Shown here piece after piece: positions 51,837-60,562 of a stretch of DNA of 64,000 nt. The DNA comes from Aedoeadaptatus acetigenes (lineage in GTDB: Bacteria; Bacillota; Clostridia; Tissierellales; Peptoniphilaceae). Made by a program: the position numbers and the translations under genes. The DNA is taken from assembly GCF_025566985.1 (NCBI RefSeq), contig NZ_JAOQJD010000012.1:1-64000 (forward strand), read 5' to 3'. The notes under the pieces are model-generated. The model was not told the DNA's origin. It searched no databases and saw nothing but the letters and a program-made list of their open reading frames with translations. The stretch's first letter is position 1. Every line of letters starts with the position of its first letter.

Positions 51837-54335
51837 ATGGAAAAGAATCAATTCGGCTGGGTGGATTTTTACGGAGAGTTTGCTTCGAAACTTTTAGATT
51901 ATAAAAACAGAAGAAAAGAGCTGATAGAGAAGGTCGTGGCGATCTATACCATGACGGGCATCAGCATGCCCACATTGGAAAGAGACAATCAACTCGTCGA
52001 CATCGATCCCTTTACGGTCTTCGGCCTTTTTAATAAGAAGCTGACGGACAAAAACCGCGTGAAGATTCTCACGGCCATTGCCGAGCTCTTTGACGTCAAG
52101 ACGGCGGTACCCACGTCATTTGACAGCTTGCCGGTGCTCAATCCTCAGAATGCGACGTTTTATTATTTTGTCGATCAGCGGGGCGCCGAGGACATCGACG
52201 ATTTGTGGGGCTTGTATGAATCGGCTTTGGCCTATGCACAATCGCCAACGGCAGAGAACCGGAAGACCATGTCCCGTGATTTTAACTTGGTGATGAAGAA
52301 AAGAGGCAGCGGTAATAGTAAAATTACCATGGCATTGTACTGGATTGCTCCGGACGCATTCTTAAATCTAGACAGTCGCAATGAATGGTATATTTATGAA
52401 TCGGGAAAACTGCCTGCCACATTTGTAAAACAGCTTCCTAAAACTGAATCTAAGATGGCCGCTGCAAAATACTTTGAGATCATTGAAGCATTGAAAAGGT
52501 ATTTGCAGAGCGACGAAAGCCTTTTAAAAGACTTTAAGGAATTGTCATTTGAAGCATGGGTCTATTCGGAACAGGTGAATAAGGAGAAATCAGAGGAAAA
52601 GGAAAACAAACTTTCCAATGCCTCAATTCTTCAGTGGTTTGCTCCGTTAATTCAGGCTCTTCGTGATTTAGATGGTTCCGCCACTCCGGCTGAAGCACGG
52701 GCAAAAATAATAGAGAATGAAAACTTAACTGAAGAAGAGGTCAGTGTTACCAGAGGAAAAAACAATGTAAACAAATTCGAAAATGAAGTGGCTTTCGCGC
52801 GCAGTTACCTTGTAAATGCAGGATACATCGATAAGAGTATTTATGGCGTATGGACTTTAACAGAAGCAGGCATGAATGTTGAGATGACGAAAGAGCTGGC
52901 CTCTGATATATTCAAAAATGTTTTGTCAGCCGGCCCGGCTAAGTCGGATAAAAAAACCACTGCGCTTGCGGACGAGGATGTGAAAACGAAGCGCTATTGG
53001 ATCTACTCGCCCGGGAAAGGTTCCGGTTTGTGGGATGAATTTTACAATTCCGGCATCATGGCCATCGGCTGGGGCGGGATGGGTGATCTGACCGCCTATG
53101 ACAGCAAGGACGCCATGAAGGCAAAAATGAAGGAGATTTATGACGAAAGCCTTTCCTACATAAATTCTGCCCATTTAACTTGGCAATTTGCCAATGAGAT
53201 GAAAATAGGCGATGTCGTTTTTGTGAAAAAAGGCATGCACCGGTTGATCGGCCGCGGCGTTGTCATGTCGGATTACGAATTCGACGGCTCAAGAAACGAT
53301 GAGTTTAAGCATATTCGCCAAGTCGATTGGACTCACCGCGGCGACTGGCCCCATCCGGGAAAAGCGGTCACGAAGACCCTGACTGATATTACGCCTTATT
53401 CGGATTATGTAGAAAAGCTCAAAGACATTTTTGAAAATGAGTCCGAAGAGGACGTAGAAGAGGTAGAAAAGATCTATCCGCACTATACAAAGGACGATTT
53501 TTTGTCTGATGTTTATATGTCGGAGGAAGAATACGAGAAATTAATCGGCATTTTGCGGATCAAGAAAAATATTGTCTTGCAGGGCGCGCCCGGCGTCGGG
53601 AAGACTTTTGCCGCCAAGCGGTTGGCCTTTTCGATGATGGGAGAGAAAGATGTGGAACGAGTGATGATGATCCAGTTCCATCAGAGCTATTCCTATGAGG
53701 ATTTCATTATGGGCTTCAGGCCTTCCGCCGACGGATTCGAGCTGCGGCGCGGCGCTTTCTATAACTTTTGCAAAAAAGCAGAAATCGACGGCGACAACGA
53801 CTACTTCTTTATTATCGATGAAATTAACCGGGGGAATTTGAGTAAAATATTCGGCGAGTTGTTTATGCTTATAGAGAATGACAAGCGGGGCGTGTCCTTG
53901 CAGCTCTTATACTCCGACGAAAAGTTTTCCGTGCCCAAAAATGTTTACATCATCGGTATGATGAACACGGCGGATCGCAGCTTGGCCATGCTGGATTACG
54001 CATTGAGAAGGCGGTTCGCCTTTTTCGAAATCAAGCCCGGATTTGCGACGGACGGATTCGAAGCGTATAAACTTGGCTTAGAAAATGAAAAATTTGATCG
54101 ATTGATCGCCTGTGTGGAAAATCTAAACAACGCTATTTCCATAGACGAATCCTTAGGGGAAGGCTTTTGCATCGGTCACAGTTATTTCTGCAACCTTTCG
54201 GCGGAGACAATTGACGAGCAAGTCTTGTCCGGCATTGTGGAATATGAGCTGATTCCGCTCTTGAAGGAGTATTGGTTCGATGAGCCGACAAAGGTGGAAA
54301 ATTGGATCGGCAGATTAAGGAGCGCGATTCAGTGA
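51837..54335 (+). CDS. mcrB: McrB-type AAA+ GTPase with Mrr_N-like and EVE-like domains
   Basis: This 832-residue motor subunit of a McrBC-type modification-dependent restriction system starts at ATG 51837, following GGAGGAG; a TTG frame from 51822 is less likely. An uncharacterised N-terminal region (1-245) precedes an Mrr_N-like winged helix (about 262-360; QWFAPLIQALRDLDGSATPAEA...YGVWTLTEAG). An EVE/PUA-like domain (about 385-495; RYWIYSPGKGSGLWDEFY...GDVVFVKKG) follows. The McrB AAA+ core has Walker A GAPGVGKT (about 583), Walker B IIDEINRG (about 659) and the GTP-specific MNTADRSL (about 708). EVE domains bind modified bases and probably choose the target DNA. Promoter candidates are TGGATA (51775-51780) and TAAAAT (51798-51803). 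Confidence 0.88.
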   Translation: MEKNQFGWVDFYGEFASKLLDYKNRRKELIEKVVAIYTMTGISMPTLERDNQLVDIDPFTVFGLFNKKLTDKNRVKILTAIAELFDVKTAVPTSFDSLPVLNPQNATFYYFVDQRGAEDIDDLWGLYESALAYAQSPTAENRKTMSRDFNLVMKKRGSGNSKITMALYWIAPDAFLNLDSRNEWYIYESGKLPATFVKQLPKTESKMAAAKYFEIIEALKRYLQSDESLLKDFKELSFEAWVYSEQVNKEKSEEKENKLSNASILQWFAPLIQALRDLDGSATPAEARAKIIENENLTEEEVSVTRGKNNVNKFENEVAFARSYLVNAGYIDKSIYGVWTLTEAGMNVEMTKELASDIFKNVLSAGPAKSDKKTTALADEDVKTKRYWIYSPGKGSGLWDEFYNSGIMAIGWGGMGDLTAYDSKDAMKAKMKEIYDESLSYINSAHLTWQFANEMKIGDVVFVKKGMHRLIGRGVVMSDYEFDGSRNDEFKHIRQVDWTHRGDWPHPGKAVTKTLTDITPYSDYVEKLKDIFENESEEDVEEVEKIYPHYTKDDFLSDVYMSEEEYEKLIGILRIKKNIVLQGAPGVGKTFAAKRLAFSMMGEKDVERVMMIQFHQSYSYEDFIMGFRPSADGFELRRGAFYNFCKKAEIDGDNDYFFIIDEINRGNLSKIFGELFMLIENDKRGVSLQLLYSDEKFSVPKNVYIIGMMNTADRSLAMLDYALRRRFAFFEIKPGFATDGFEAYKLGLENEKFDRLIACVENLNNAISIDESLGEGFCIGHSYFCNLSAETIDEQVLSGIVEYELIPLLKEYWFDEPTKVENWIGRLRSAIQ

Positions 54336-55417
54336 TCCCGGTACGAAACATTTATTACATGCTGTCCTACGCCTTTCAAGCCCTGAATCGACAGGGATTC
54401 AAAAAGATTGCCACGGAAGAATTTAACAACACGGCGGAGTTAATGGCGGCGATTTTGGCTAAGGGCATCGCCTTTCAGTTGAAGCGCGGGTTGGGGAAAG
54501 AGTACCTGCTTCAAACCGAGGAGCGATCTTCCGTTCGGGGGAAAATCGACATGGGAGAGTCGATTAAGACAAACAGCATGCTCAGGAAGCGATTGACCTG
54601 CACATACGATGATTTTTCCGCAAACACCACGATGAATCGAATCATTAAATCGACGGTGGCGCTGCTTCTTCGTGGGGATATTACCGGAAAAAGGAAACAA
54701 GAACTGCACAAGCTTATGGTATTTTTTGCCGATGTCACGCCCATCAATTTATATAAGGTAAATTGGAATCTGCAATACAATCGGTACAATCAGACTTATC
54801 AGATGTTGATCTCCATCTGTTATTTTGTCGTAAAAGGTTTGCTCCATACGAATGTTGACGGCACGACGAAGGTCATGGACTATCTCGATGAGCAGAGAAT
54901 GAGTCGTCTCTATGAGAAGTTTATTTTGGAATACTATAAAAAGCACTACCCCGGGCTTTCAGCCGCCGCTTCCCAAATCCCCTGGTCTTTAGATGACGGC
55001 TACGACGATATGCTTCCCGTGATGCAGAGCGACATTCACCTCGAAAGAGAGAACACGGTGCTGATTATTGACGCGAAATACTATGCGAATACGACCTGGG
55101 TACGATTCAATAAACATACGGTTCATTCGAATAATCTGTATCAGATATTTACCTATGTCAAAAATCGCGAATACCAATTCGGCGAAAGGGAGAATACCGT
55201 TTCGGGAATGGTGCTCTATGCCAGGACGGACGCATTGATTCAGCCCGATCACGTGTATCAAATGCACGGGAATCGGATAAGCGTGAAGACCTTGGACTTG
55301 AACCTTCCCTTTGAGGAAATCGCCCGTCAGCTGGATAGAATAGCGGAAACACATTTCCCGGGAATCCGACGTATCTGTCCTGCGACTACCTTCGTTTGCG
55401 TAGAAAAAAGGATTTGA
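54332..55417 (+). CDS. mcrC: McrC-type nuclease subunit
   Basis: This 361-residue partner of McrB starts at GTG 54332 overlapping the mcrB stop (GTGA), with AAGGAG about nine bases upstream. It begins IPVRNIYYMLSYAF, the usual McrC N-terminus. The C-terminal PD-(D/E)xK nuclease motif is present as QSDIHL (D about 234) and LIIDAKYY (D247-x-K249). It is recruited by McrB and cuts modified DNA. The last 20 residues after THFPG look unlike the family, and a second frame takes over there, so the 3' end may be altered. Confidence 0.88.
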   Translation: MIPVRNIYYMLSYAFQALNRQGFKKIATEEFNNTAELMAAILAKGIAFQLKRGLGKEYLLQTEERSSVRGKIDMGESIKTNSMLRKRLTCTYDDFSANTTMNRIIKSTVALLLRGDITGKRKQELHKLMVFFADVTPINLYKVNWNLQYNRYNQTYQMLISICYFVVKGLLHTNVDGTTKVMDYLDEQRMSRLYEKFILEYYKKHYPGLSAAASQIPWSLDDGYDDMLPVMQSDIHLERENTVLIIDAKYYANTTWVRFNKHTVHSNNLYQIFTYVKNREYQFGERENTVSGMVLYARTDALIQPDHVYQMHGNRISVKTLDLNLPFEEIARQLDRIAETHFPGIRRICPATTFVCVEKRI

Positions 55418-55515
55418 TTCAGGCGAAAAAGAATCGCCGGGAAAGGATCGATTTAAAGGCCGTGGAGGCGCGGCTGGACGAGGTAGATATAAAGATTTAC
55501 CTCCACAAAATTTAA
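55360..55515 (+). pseudogene. Gene fragment overlapping and following mcrC
   Basis: In the frame not used by mcrC, the sequence reads YLSCDYLRLRRKKDLIQ then AKKNRRERIDLKAVEARLDE and VDIKIYLHKI, stop at 55513-55515. It is a helical, basic segment with no start or RBS. It could be the C-terminus of a MerR-like regulator or a displaced gene end; I cannot name it. Confidence 0.4.
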
Positions 55516-55539
55516 GGGAAGAGAATCCCCGGCTATAAT

Positions 55540-56191
55540 TATGTGGCAGGGATCTCAAAATTTCGTTCAGATGAAATTGGAGGAAACTTTTTCCGCTTTC
55601 TTCGCCAATGGTCGTATACATGCGTCGTAGTCGTTGTGATTATTCTGTTCGCGGCGATCATATTCGTGTCAGCATGTTTGATGATCGCTTGGAGATTTTT
55701 AGCCCCGGTTCATTACCGAATATTGTGACTTTAGAAAATATGCGTTACACACGTTATGCCAGAAATCCGAGAATCGCTCGGGCTCTTGTAAATTTCGGTT
55801 GGGTCCGTGAGTTGAATGAAGGTGTAAACCGCATTTATGATGAAATGGCGGACTTTTATCTCAATGAGCCTACGTATAGTCAACCAAATCCTTACGCGCT
55901 TCAATTGAAATTAGAGAACAACTACGCTTCCCGAAGGTTGCGTATGGATGATCATATTGATGACCTGGAAAAAAATTAGACATTTATCAATTCAATGAAA
56001 ACGAACGAAAAATTCTGGCATATTTGTATGGAAATGGGCGGATTACAGTAAAAACAGCCTCAGAAATTATTGATATGAGCCACATCACAGCGCGTAAATT
56101 ATTACGAGGGCTGACAAAGAAAGAAGTTCTTCGTTGGCATGGAAATTCCAAACAAGATCCTAAGCAATACTATACGTTAACCACTTATTAG
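55540..56191 (+). pseudogene. Decayed AlbA_2/Schlafen-type ATP-binding regulator gene
   Basis: One frame (about 55620-55979) reads CDYSVRGDHIRVSMFDDRLE then IFSPGSLPN and RNPRIARALVNFGWVRELNE, the C-terminal ATPase-like part of AlbA_2/'ATP-dependent helicase RecG-like' proteins. After a stop at 55977-55979, another frame (from about 55976) continues LDIYQFNENERKILAYLYGN then a winged-helix-like end to TAG 56189-56191. The N-terminal AlbA domain is missing and the junctions are frameshifted. It lies between mcrBC and a minisatellite, so the defence patch is partly decayed. Confidence 0.65.
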
Positions 56192-56230
56192 AAAGAATTA
56201 AGAGATAATCAGTGGTGTAATAATCCTCGT

Positions 56231-56430
56231 AGCGGTTTGTAGTAGTTTGTAGTAGTTTGTAGTAGTTTGTAGTAGTTTGTAGTAGTTTGTAGTAGTTTGT
56301 AGTAGTTTGTAGTAGTTTGTAGTAGTTTGTAGTAGTTTGTAGTAGTTTGTAGCGGTTTGTAGCGGTTTGTAACGGTTTGTAGCGGTTTGTAGCGGTTTGT
56401 AGTAGTTTGTAGTAGTTTGTAGTAGTTCGT
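56231..56430. repeat. 10-bp minisatellite, 20 copies
   Basis: The unit AGTAGTTTGT is repeated head to tail from 56231 to 56430 without a break in phase. Variants AGCGGTTTGT occur in copies 1, 13, 14, 16 and 17, AACGGTTTGT in copy 15 and AGTAGTTCGT in copy 20. A partial unit (AGTAG) follows. The minus strand is open in two frames (TTTNYYKLLQ repeats), but without RBS or sensible ends. Copy number is probably variable. It lies just after the decayed AlbA_2 gene. Confidence 0.92.
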
Positions 56431-56555
56431 AGTAGCCCTCCGCAGAATGAAGAACCACGGAAATCAAAAAGCAAAAATCATTTAATGAGGAGATTACTCT
56501 AAGGCGATTGATCTACTCCAAAGGATATTTCAGAATTAATCAATCTCCCCAACAA

Positions 56556-56597
56556 AAAGACCCCCGCGGTGCAGTTGCCGCAGGGGTCTTCTCTTTT
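56556..56597. terminator. Bidirectional terminator downstream of oppF
   Basis: AAAAGACCCCCGCGG pairs with CCGCAGGGGTCTT flanked by A and T runs. It ends the minus-strand opp operon. Confidence 0.85.
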
Positions 56598-57571
56598 TAC
56601 AGTCGATCTTTATTGATTTCCCGCACTTTGAAGCAGGCCACGTATTGGCCGGGGAGGATTTCTTCCATTTCGGGGTCTCTTCCGCGGCAAGTATCGTCGC
56701 CGTAGGGGCAGCGATCCACAAAGCGGCAGCCGGGCTTCATGTTGATGGGGCTCGGCACGTCGCCTTCCAATTCGATTTGCACGCGCTTGCGTTGCTCGTC
56801 GGGATCGGCGATGGGGATGGCCGAAAGGAGGGCTTTCGTGTAGGGGTGCAGAGGATTGCTGTAGAAGTCTTCCGTGGTGCCGACTTCCATGAGCTTGCCC
56901 AGATACATAACCGCGACGCGGTCGGAAATGTAGCGCACCATGGAAAGGTCGTGGGCGATAAAGAGCAGGGTGAGGCCCAGTTTCTTTTGCACGTCTTTCA
57001 GAAGATTCACGACTTGCGCCTGAATGGAGACATCCAGGGCGGAGATGGGCTCGTCGCAGATGATGAATTTGGGTTTTAGGGCCAGGGAACGGGCGATGCC
57101 GATCCGCTGTCTTTGCCCGCCGGAAAATTCGTGGGGGAAGCGGAGGCTGTGCTCGGCGCTTAGGCCCACCATTTCCAGGAGCTCGATGACGCGCTCTCTG
57201 TGCTCTTTTTTGTTGCCGATGCCGTAGATAACCAAAGGCTCGGCGATGATTTCTTCCACGGTCATCCGCGGGTCCAGGGAGGCGTAGGGGTCTTGAAAGA
57301 TCATTTGCATTTCTTTGCGGTGCTCTTTCATTTCTTTGGGGCTTAAGTCGTAGATGTTTTGCCCTTCAAAGATGGCCTCGCCTGATGTGGGCTCGTAGAG
57401 GCGCAGGATGGTGCGGCCGGCGGTGGATTTGCCGCAGCCGCTTTCGCCGACGAGGCCGAAGGTTTCGCCTTTGTAGATGTCGAAATTTAATCCGTCCACG
57501 GCTTGGAGAAAGCCGCTTTCTACTTTAAAGTGTTTGGACAGGTTTTTTACCTGCAGAATGGGTTCATTCAT
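56597..57571 (-). CDS. oppF: Oligopeptide ABC importer ATPase OppF
   Basis: This 324-residue ATPase has Walker A GESGCGKST, signature FSGGQRQRIG, Walker B FIICDEPISALD and switch IAHD, plus the C-terminal oligo_HPY extension with four cysteines (CRFVDRCPYGDDTCRG...YVACF) that in this family holds an Fe-S cluster. It overlaps oppD by eight bases. Last gene of oppABCDF. Confidence 0.9.
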   Translation of the reverse strand: MNEPILQVKNLSKHFKVESGFLQAVDGLNFDIYKGETFGLVGESGCGKSTAGRTILRLYEPTSGEAIFEGQNIYDLSPKEMKEHRKEMQMIFQDPYASLDPRMTVEEIIAEPLVIYGIGNKKEHRERVIELLEMVGLSAEHSLRFPHEFSGGQRQRIGIARSLALKPKFIICDEPISALDVSIQAQVVNLLKDVQKKLGLTLLFIAHDLSMVRYISDRVAVMYLGKLMEVGTTEDFYSNPLHPYTKALLSAIPIADPDEQRKRVQIELEGDVPSPINMKPGCRFVDRCPYGDDTCRGRDPEMEEILPGQYVACFKVREINKDRL

Positions 57572-58571
57572 GTGTCAACTCCTTCGCTTTCGGATAGGAG
57601 GGGTGGTACTTCCAGCAGCGGCAACGGTGGCCTTCGCTGTGTTCGATGAATTCGGGTTTTTGGTTTTCGCAAATGCGCATGGCTTCGGAGCAGCGATCGT
57701 AGAAGCCGCAGCCTTCCGGCGGTTTGTACAGATCCGGCGGCGTTCCTTCAATGGCATGGAGGGTTTCTTCCTTGTCCATGGTCAGTTGCGGCACGGCAGC
57801 CAGAAGGCGCACCGTGTAGGGATGCTTGGGCGCGGCGAAAATTTCGTCCACCGTGCCCTCCTCAATGACTTCGCCGGCATACATGACGATGACATCGTCA
57901 GCCATGTCGGCGACGACGCCCAGGTCGTGGGTGATCATGATGATGGAGGCGTCCATGTCGTCTTTCAGCTTTTTCATAAGCTTTAAGATTTGCGCCTGCA
58001 CCGTCACGTCCAATGCCGTGGTGGGCTCGTCGGCGATAAGCAGATGAGGGTTGGAGGCCATGGCAATGGCGATCATGACGCGTTGGCGCATCCCGCCGGA
58101 GAATTCGTGGGGGTATTGGTTGATCCGCTTTTCCGGATTGGGCACCGACACTTTTTTAAGCATCTCGATGGCGAGCTTTTCGCCCTCTTCTTTTGAAATG
58201 TCTTTGTGGCGTTTTACGCCTTCGATGATTTGTGCGCCCACTTTCATGGTGGGGTTTAGACTGGTCATCGGGTCTTGGAAGACCATGGCGATTTTATTTC
58301 CGCGAATGGCGGTCATTTCCTTTTCCGTCTTCGTCAGCAGGTCGTCGCCGTTAAAAAGCACTTTGCCCGTTTTGTAGAGGGCCGGCGGTTGGGGCAACAG
58401 ACGCATCACGGAATTGGCCGTAACGCTCTTGCCGCAGCCGCTTTCGCCGACGATGGCCAGGGTCTTTCCCTTTCCTACGGAAAAAGACACGTGGCGCACG
58501 GCTTCCACTTCGCCGAAGAAGGTGGCGAAGGAGACGGATAAATCTTGTATTTCCAAAATATTGTTTGTCAC
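57564..58571 (-). CDS. oppD: Oligopeptide ABC importer ATPase OppD
   Basis: This 335-residue ATPase has Walker A GESGCGKSV, signature FSGGMRQRVM, Walker B LLIADEPTTALD, switch ITHD and the oligo_HPY C-terminus with cysteines (GCGFYDRC...CRCWKYH). It pairs with OppF to energise uptake. It lies eight bases after oppC on the minus strand. Confidence 0.9.
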   Translation of the reverse strand: MTNNILEIQDLSVSFATFFGEVEAVRHVSFSVGKGKTLAIVGESGCGKSVTANSVMRLLPQPPALYKTGKVLFNGDDLLTKTEKEMTAIRGNKIAMVFQDPMTSLNPTMKVGAQIIEGVKRHKDISKEEGEKLAIEMLKKVSVPNPEKRINQYPHEFSGGMRQRVMIAIAMASNPHLLIADEPTTALDVTVQAQILKLMKKLKDDMDASIIMITHDLGVVADMADDVIVMYAGEVIEEGTVDEIFAAPKHPYTVRLLAAVPQLTMDKEETLHAIEGTPPDLYKPPEGCGFYDRCSEAMRICENQKPEFIEHSEGHRCRCWKYHPSYPKAKELTHE

Positions 58572-58579
58572 GATGCCAC

Positions 58580-59527
58580 CTACTTTCTAAGTCTCGGGTC
58601 CAGGGCGTCTCTCAAACCGTCGCCCAGCACGTTAAAAGAGAACATGATAAGAGAGATCATGAGAGCCGGGAAGAAGATTTGATAAAAGAGGCCGATCCCC
58701 ATGACCCCGAGGCCGTCGTTGGAGAGCACGCCCAAGGAGGGTTGGGGCGGTTGCAGACCCAAGCTCATGAAGCTCAGGGTGGCCTCCGAGAAAATGGCGC
58801 GGGGCACGGTGAGGGTAATGTTAACGAGAATGGGGCCCAAGGTGTTGGGGATAATGTGCTTCTTTAAAATATAGCCCTTGTCCGCACCGAGGGAGCGGGC
58901 GGCGGTGACGTATTCGTTTTCGCGAAGCTGCAGCACCTGGCCGCGGACCATAATGGCCATGGGCACCCAGCCCGTAATACTCATGGCAAGAACCAGGGTA
59001 AAGAGGCTGGCGCCCTGTTCGTTTGACAACATAACCGAGATCAGGATCACGATGAGCAAATAGGGGATGGCGTAGACCACTTCCGCAATCCGCATCATAA
59101 TGTTGTCCACGCGGGCGGAGGCCATGCCGGCGACGCCGCCGTAGGTGACGCCGACGACAAAGTCCATGGCGGCGGCCAAGATCCCGATCAAGAGGGAGTA
59201 GCGAATCCCGTAGCAGACCCGGGTAAAGAGGTCGCGGCCCAGTTCGTCGGTGCCGAAGAGATTGATGCTGTTCGGTTCCATGTTTTGGCGGGCATAATCT
59301 TGGGTGGAGTAATCGAATCCCACGATGGACGGGCCGACGAAGGCCATGATTAATAGTAGAATAATCGTGATCAAGCCCACCATGGCCAATTTGTTTTGGC
59401 GCAGGCGGCGGAACACATCGGTCCAATAGCCGATGACCGGGCGGGTGATGCGCTCCTTGTTGTCGTCTTTTCGAGCCGGGGTAAAGAGAGAAGGATCGAT
59501 GGGACTAAAGGTCGTTTCGTTTTTCAT
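58580..59527 (-). CDS. oppC: Oligopeptide ABC importer permease OppC
   Basis: This 315-residue permease has a cytoplasmic N-terminal arm with the OppC_N helix (RLRQNKLAMVGLITIILLLIM), NLFGTDELGRDLFTRVCYGIRYSL and the EAA loop (AARSLGADKGYILKKHIIPN). It has about six membrane helices. The start overlaps the oppB stop by four bases (ATGA). Confidence 0.9.
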   Translation of the reverse strand: MKNETTFSPIDPSLFTPARKDDNKERITRPVIGYWTDVFRRLRQNKLAMVGLITIILLLIMAFVGPSIVGFDYSTQDYARQNMEPNSINLFGTDELGRDLFTRVCYGIRYSLLIGILAAAMDFVVGVTYGGVAGMASARVDNIMMRIAEVVYAIPYLLIVILISVMLSNEQGASLFTLVLAMSITGWVPMAIMVRGQVLQLRENEYVTAARSLGADKGYILKKHIIPNTLGPILVNITLTVPRAIFSEATLSFMSLGLQPPQPSLGVLSNDGLGVMGIGLFYQIFFPALMISLIMFSFNVLGDGLRDALDPRLRK

Positions 59528-60453
59528 CGCTTCCCTCCCGTCAATTGAATTCTGGGATCGATGACCACATAGAGAATGTCAACGATCAAGAGAAGAATAA
59601 TCAGCACGAAAGAATAGAAGATCGTCGTGCCCATAATCAGGGTGTAATCCCGGTTGGTAACCGAGGAGATTAAGAAGTTGCCCAAGCCGGGGACCCCGAA
59701 GATTTTTTCAATAACGAACGAACCGGTCAAAAGGCCTGAAAGGGTGGTACCCAAAGTGGAGACCACGGGCAAAATGGCGTTTCTTACGGCGTGGCCCATA
59801 ATGACTTTAAATTTCGACAGGCCCTTGGAGCGGGCGGTGCGAATGTAGTCTTGGCCCAATACTTCCAGCATGGAAGAGCGCATGAGCCGCGCGCTGGCCG
59901 CAATGGGCATGAGGGCCAGTGAGAGGGAGGGTAGTATGGAGTGGCTGAAGGTGCCCCAGCCGCTAATGGGTAGCCACGCCACCTGCTTGGCCACGAACTG
60001 CACCAGCAGGGTGGCAAAAATAAAGCTCGGCACCGAAATGCCGATGATGGCGATGATCATGGTGATGTAATCAGGCAGTTTGTTTTGGTATAAAGCGGCG
60101 ATGCTTCCCAGGGCCGGGCCCAAAATCATGGAGATAATAAAGGCCTGCAAACCGATTTGCGCCGACACGGGTGCACCGCGCTTGATCATTTGGTTAACAG
60201 TTTCGGCTTGAGACTTCATGGACTTGCCGAAGTCGCCTTTCATAATATTCTTTAAATAGATAACGTATTGCTCGCCTAGGGGCTTATCTAAACCATATTG
60301 TGCGCGCAAGTTTTGATACACCTGTTCCGGCATTTTTCCTTCTCGCGCGAAGGGATCGCCCGGCACGGCGTGCATGATCACGAATGTGATGGTGATGATG
60401 ACCCACATCGTGACAATTGCCATGAGCAATCGCTTCAACACAAATTTTTTCAT
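59524..60453 (-). CDS. oppB: Oligopeptide ABC importer permease OppB
   Basis: This 309-residue permease starts MKKFVLKRLLMAIVTMWVII with the family HAVPGDPFA block, the EAA loop (ARSKGLSKFKVIMGHAVRN) and about six membrane helices. The chosen start is ATG at 60453 with GGAAAGGA upstream; the frame extending to 60543 would cross the oppA-oppB hairpin. Confidence 0.9.
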   Translation of the reverse strand: MKKFVLKRLLMAIVTMWVIITITFVIMHAVPGDPFAREGKMPEQVYQNLRAQYGLDKPLGEQYVIYLKNIMKGDFGKSMKSQAETVNQMIKRGAPVSAQIGLQAFIISMILGPALGSIAALYQNKLPDYITMIIAIIGISVPSFIFATLLVQFVAKQVAWLPISGWGTFSHSILPSLSLALMPIAASARLMRSSMLEVLGQDYIRTARSKGLSKFKVIMGHAVRNAILPVVSTLGTTLSGLLTGSFVIEKIFGVPGLGNFLISSVTNRDYTLIMGTTIFYSFVLIILLLIVDILYVVIDPRIQLTGGKR

Positions 60454-60496
60454 CGTGCGTCCTTTCCGTTTTACATAAAATGGAACCGAGATGAAC

Positions 60497-60529
60497 AATA
60501 GAGAGAACCAGCTTTCGGTTCTCTCTATT
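60497..60529. other. Perfect 13-bp hairpin between oppA and oppB
   Basis: AATAGAGAGAACC (60497-60509) pairs perfectly with GGTTCTCTCTATT (60517-60529). On the minus strand no T run follows, so it is more likely an mRNA-stabilising or processing element, or a partial terminator. It would keep the binding-protein message more abundant than the permease message. Confidence 0.7.
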
Positions 60530-60562
60530 ATTATCCCTGTCATTTAATTGATCTTGGGTTTA

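Noticed and set aside
56231..56430. Possible CRISPR array
   Set aside because: The repeats are contiguous 10-mers with no spacers and no cas genes nearby.
56160..56474. Minus-strand frames of TTTNYYKLLQ repeats
   Set aside because: They arise from the 10-bp minisatellite, which reads open in more than one frame; no RBS or defined ends.
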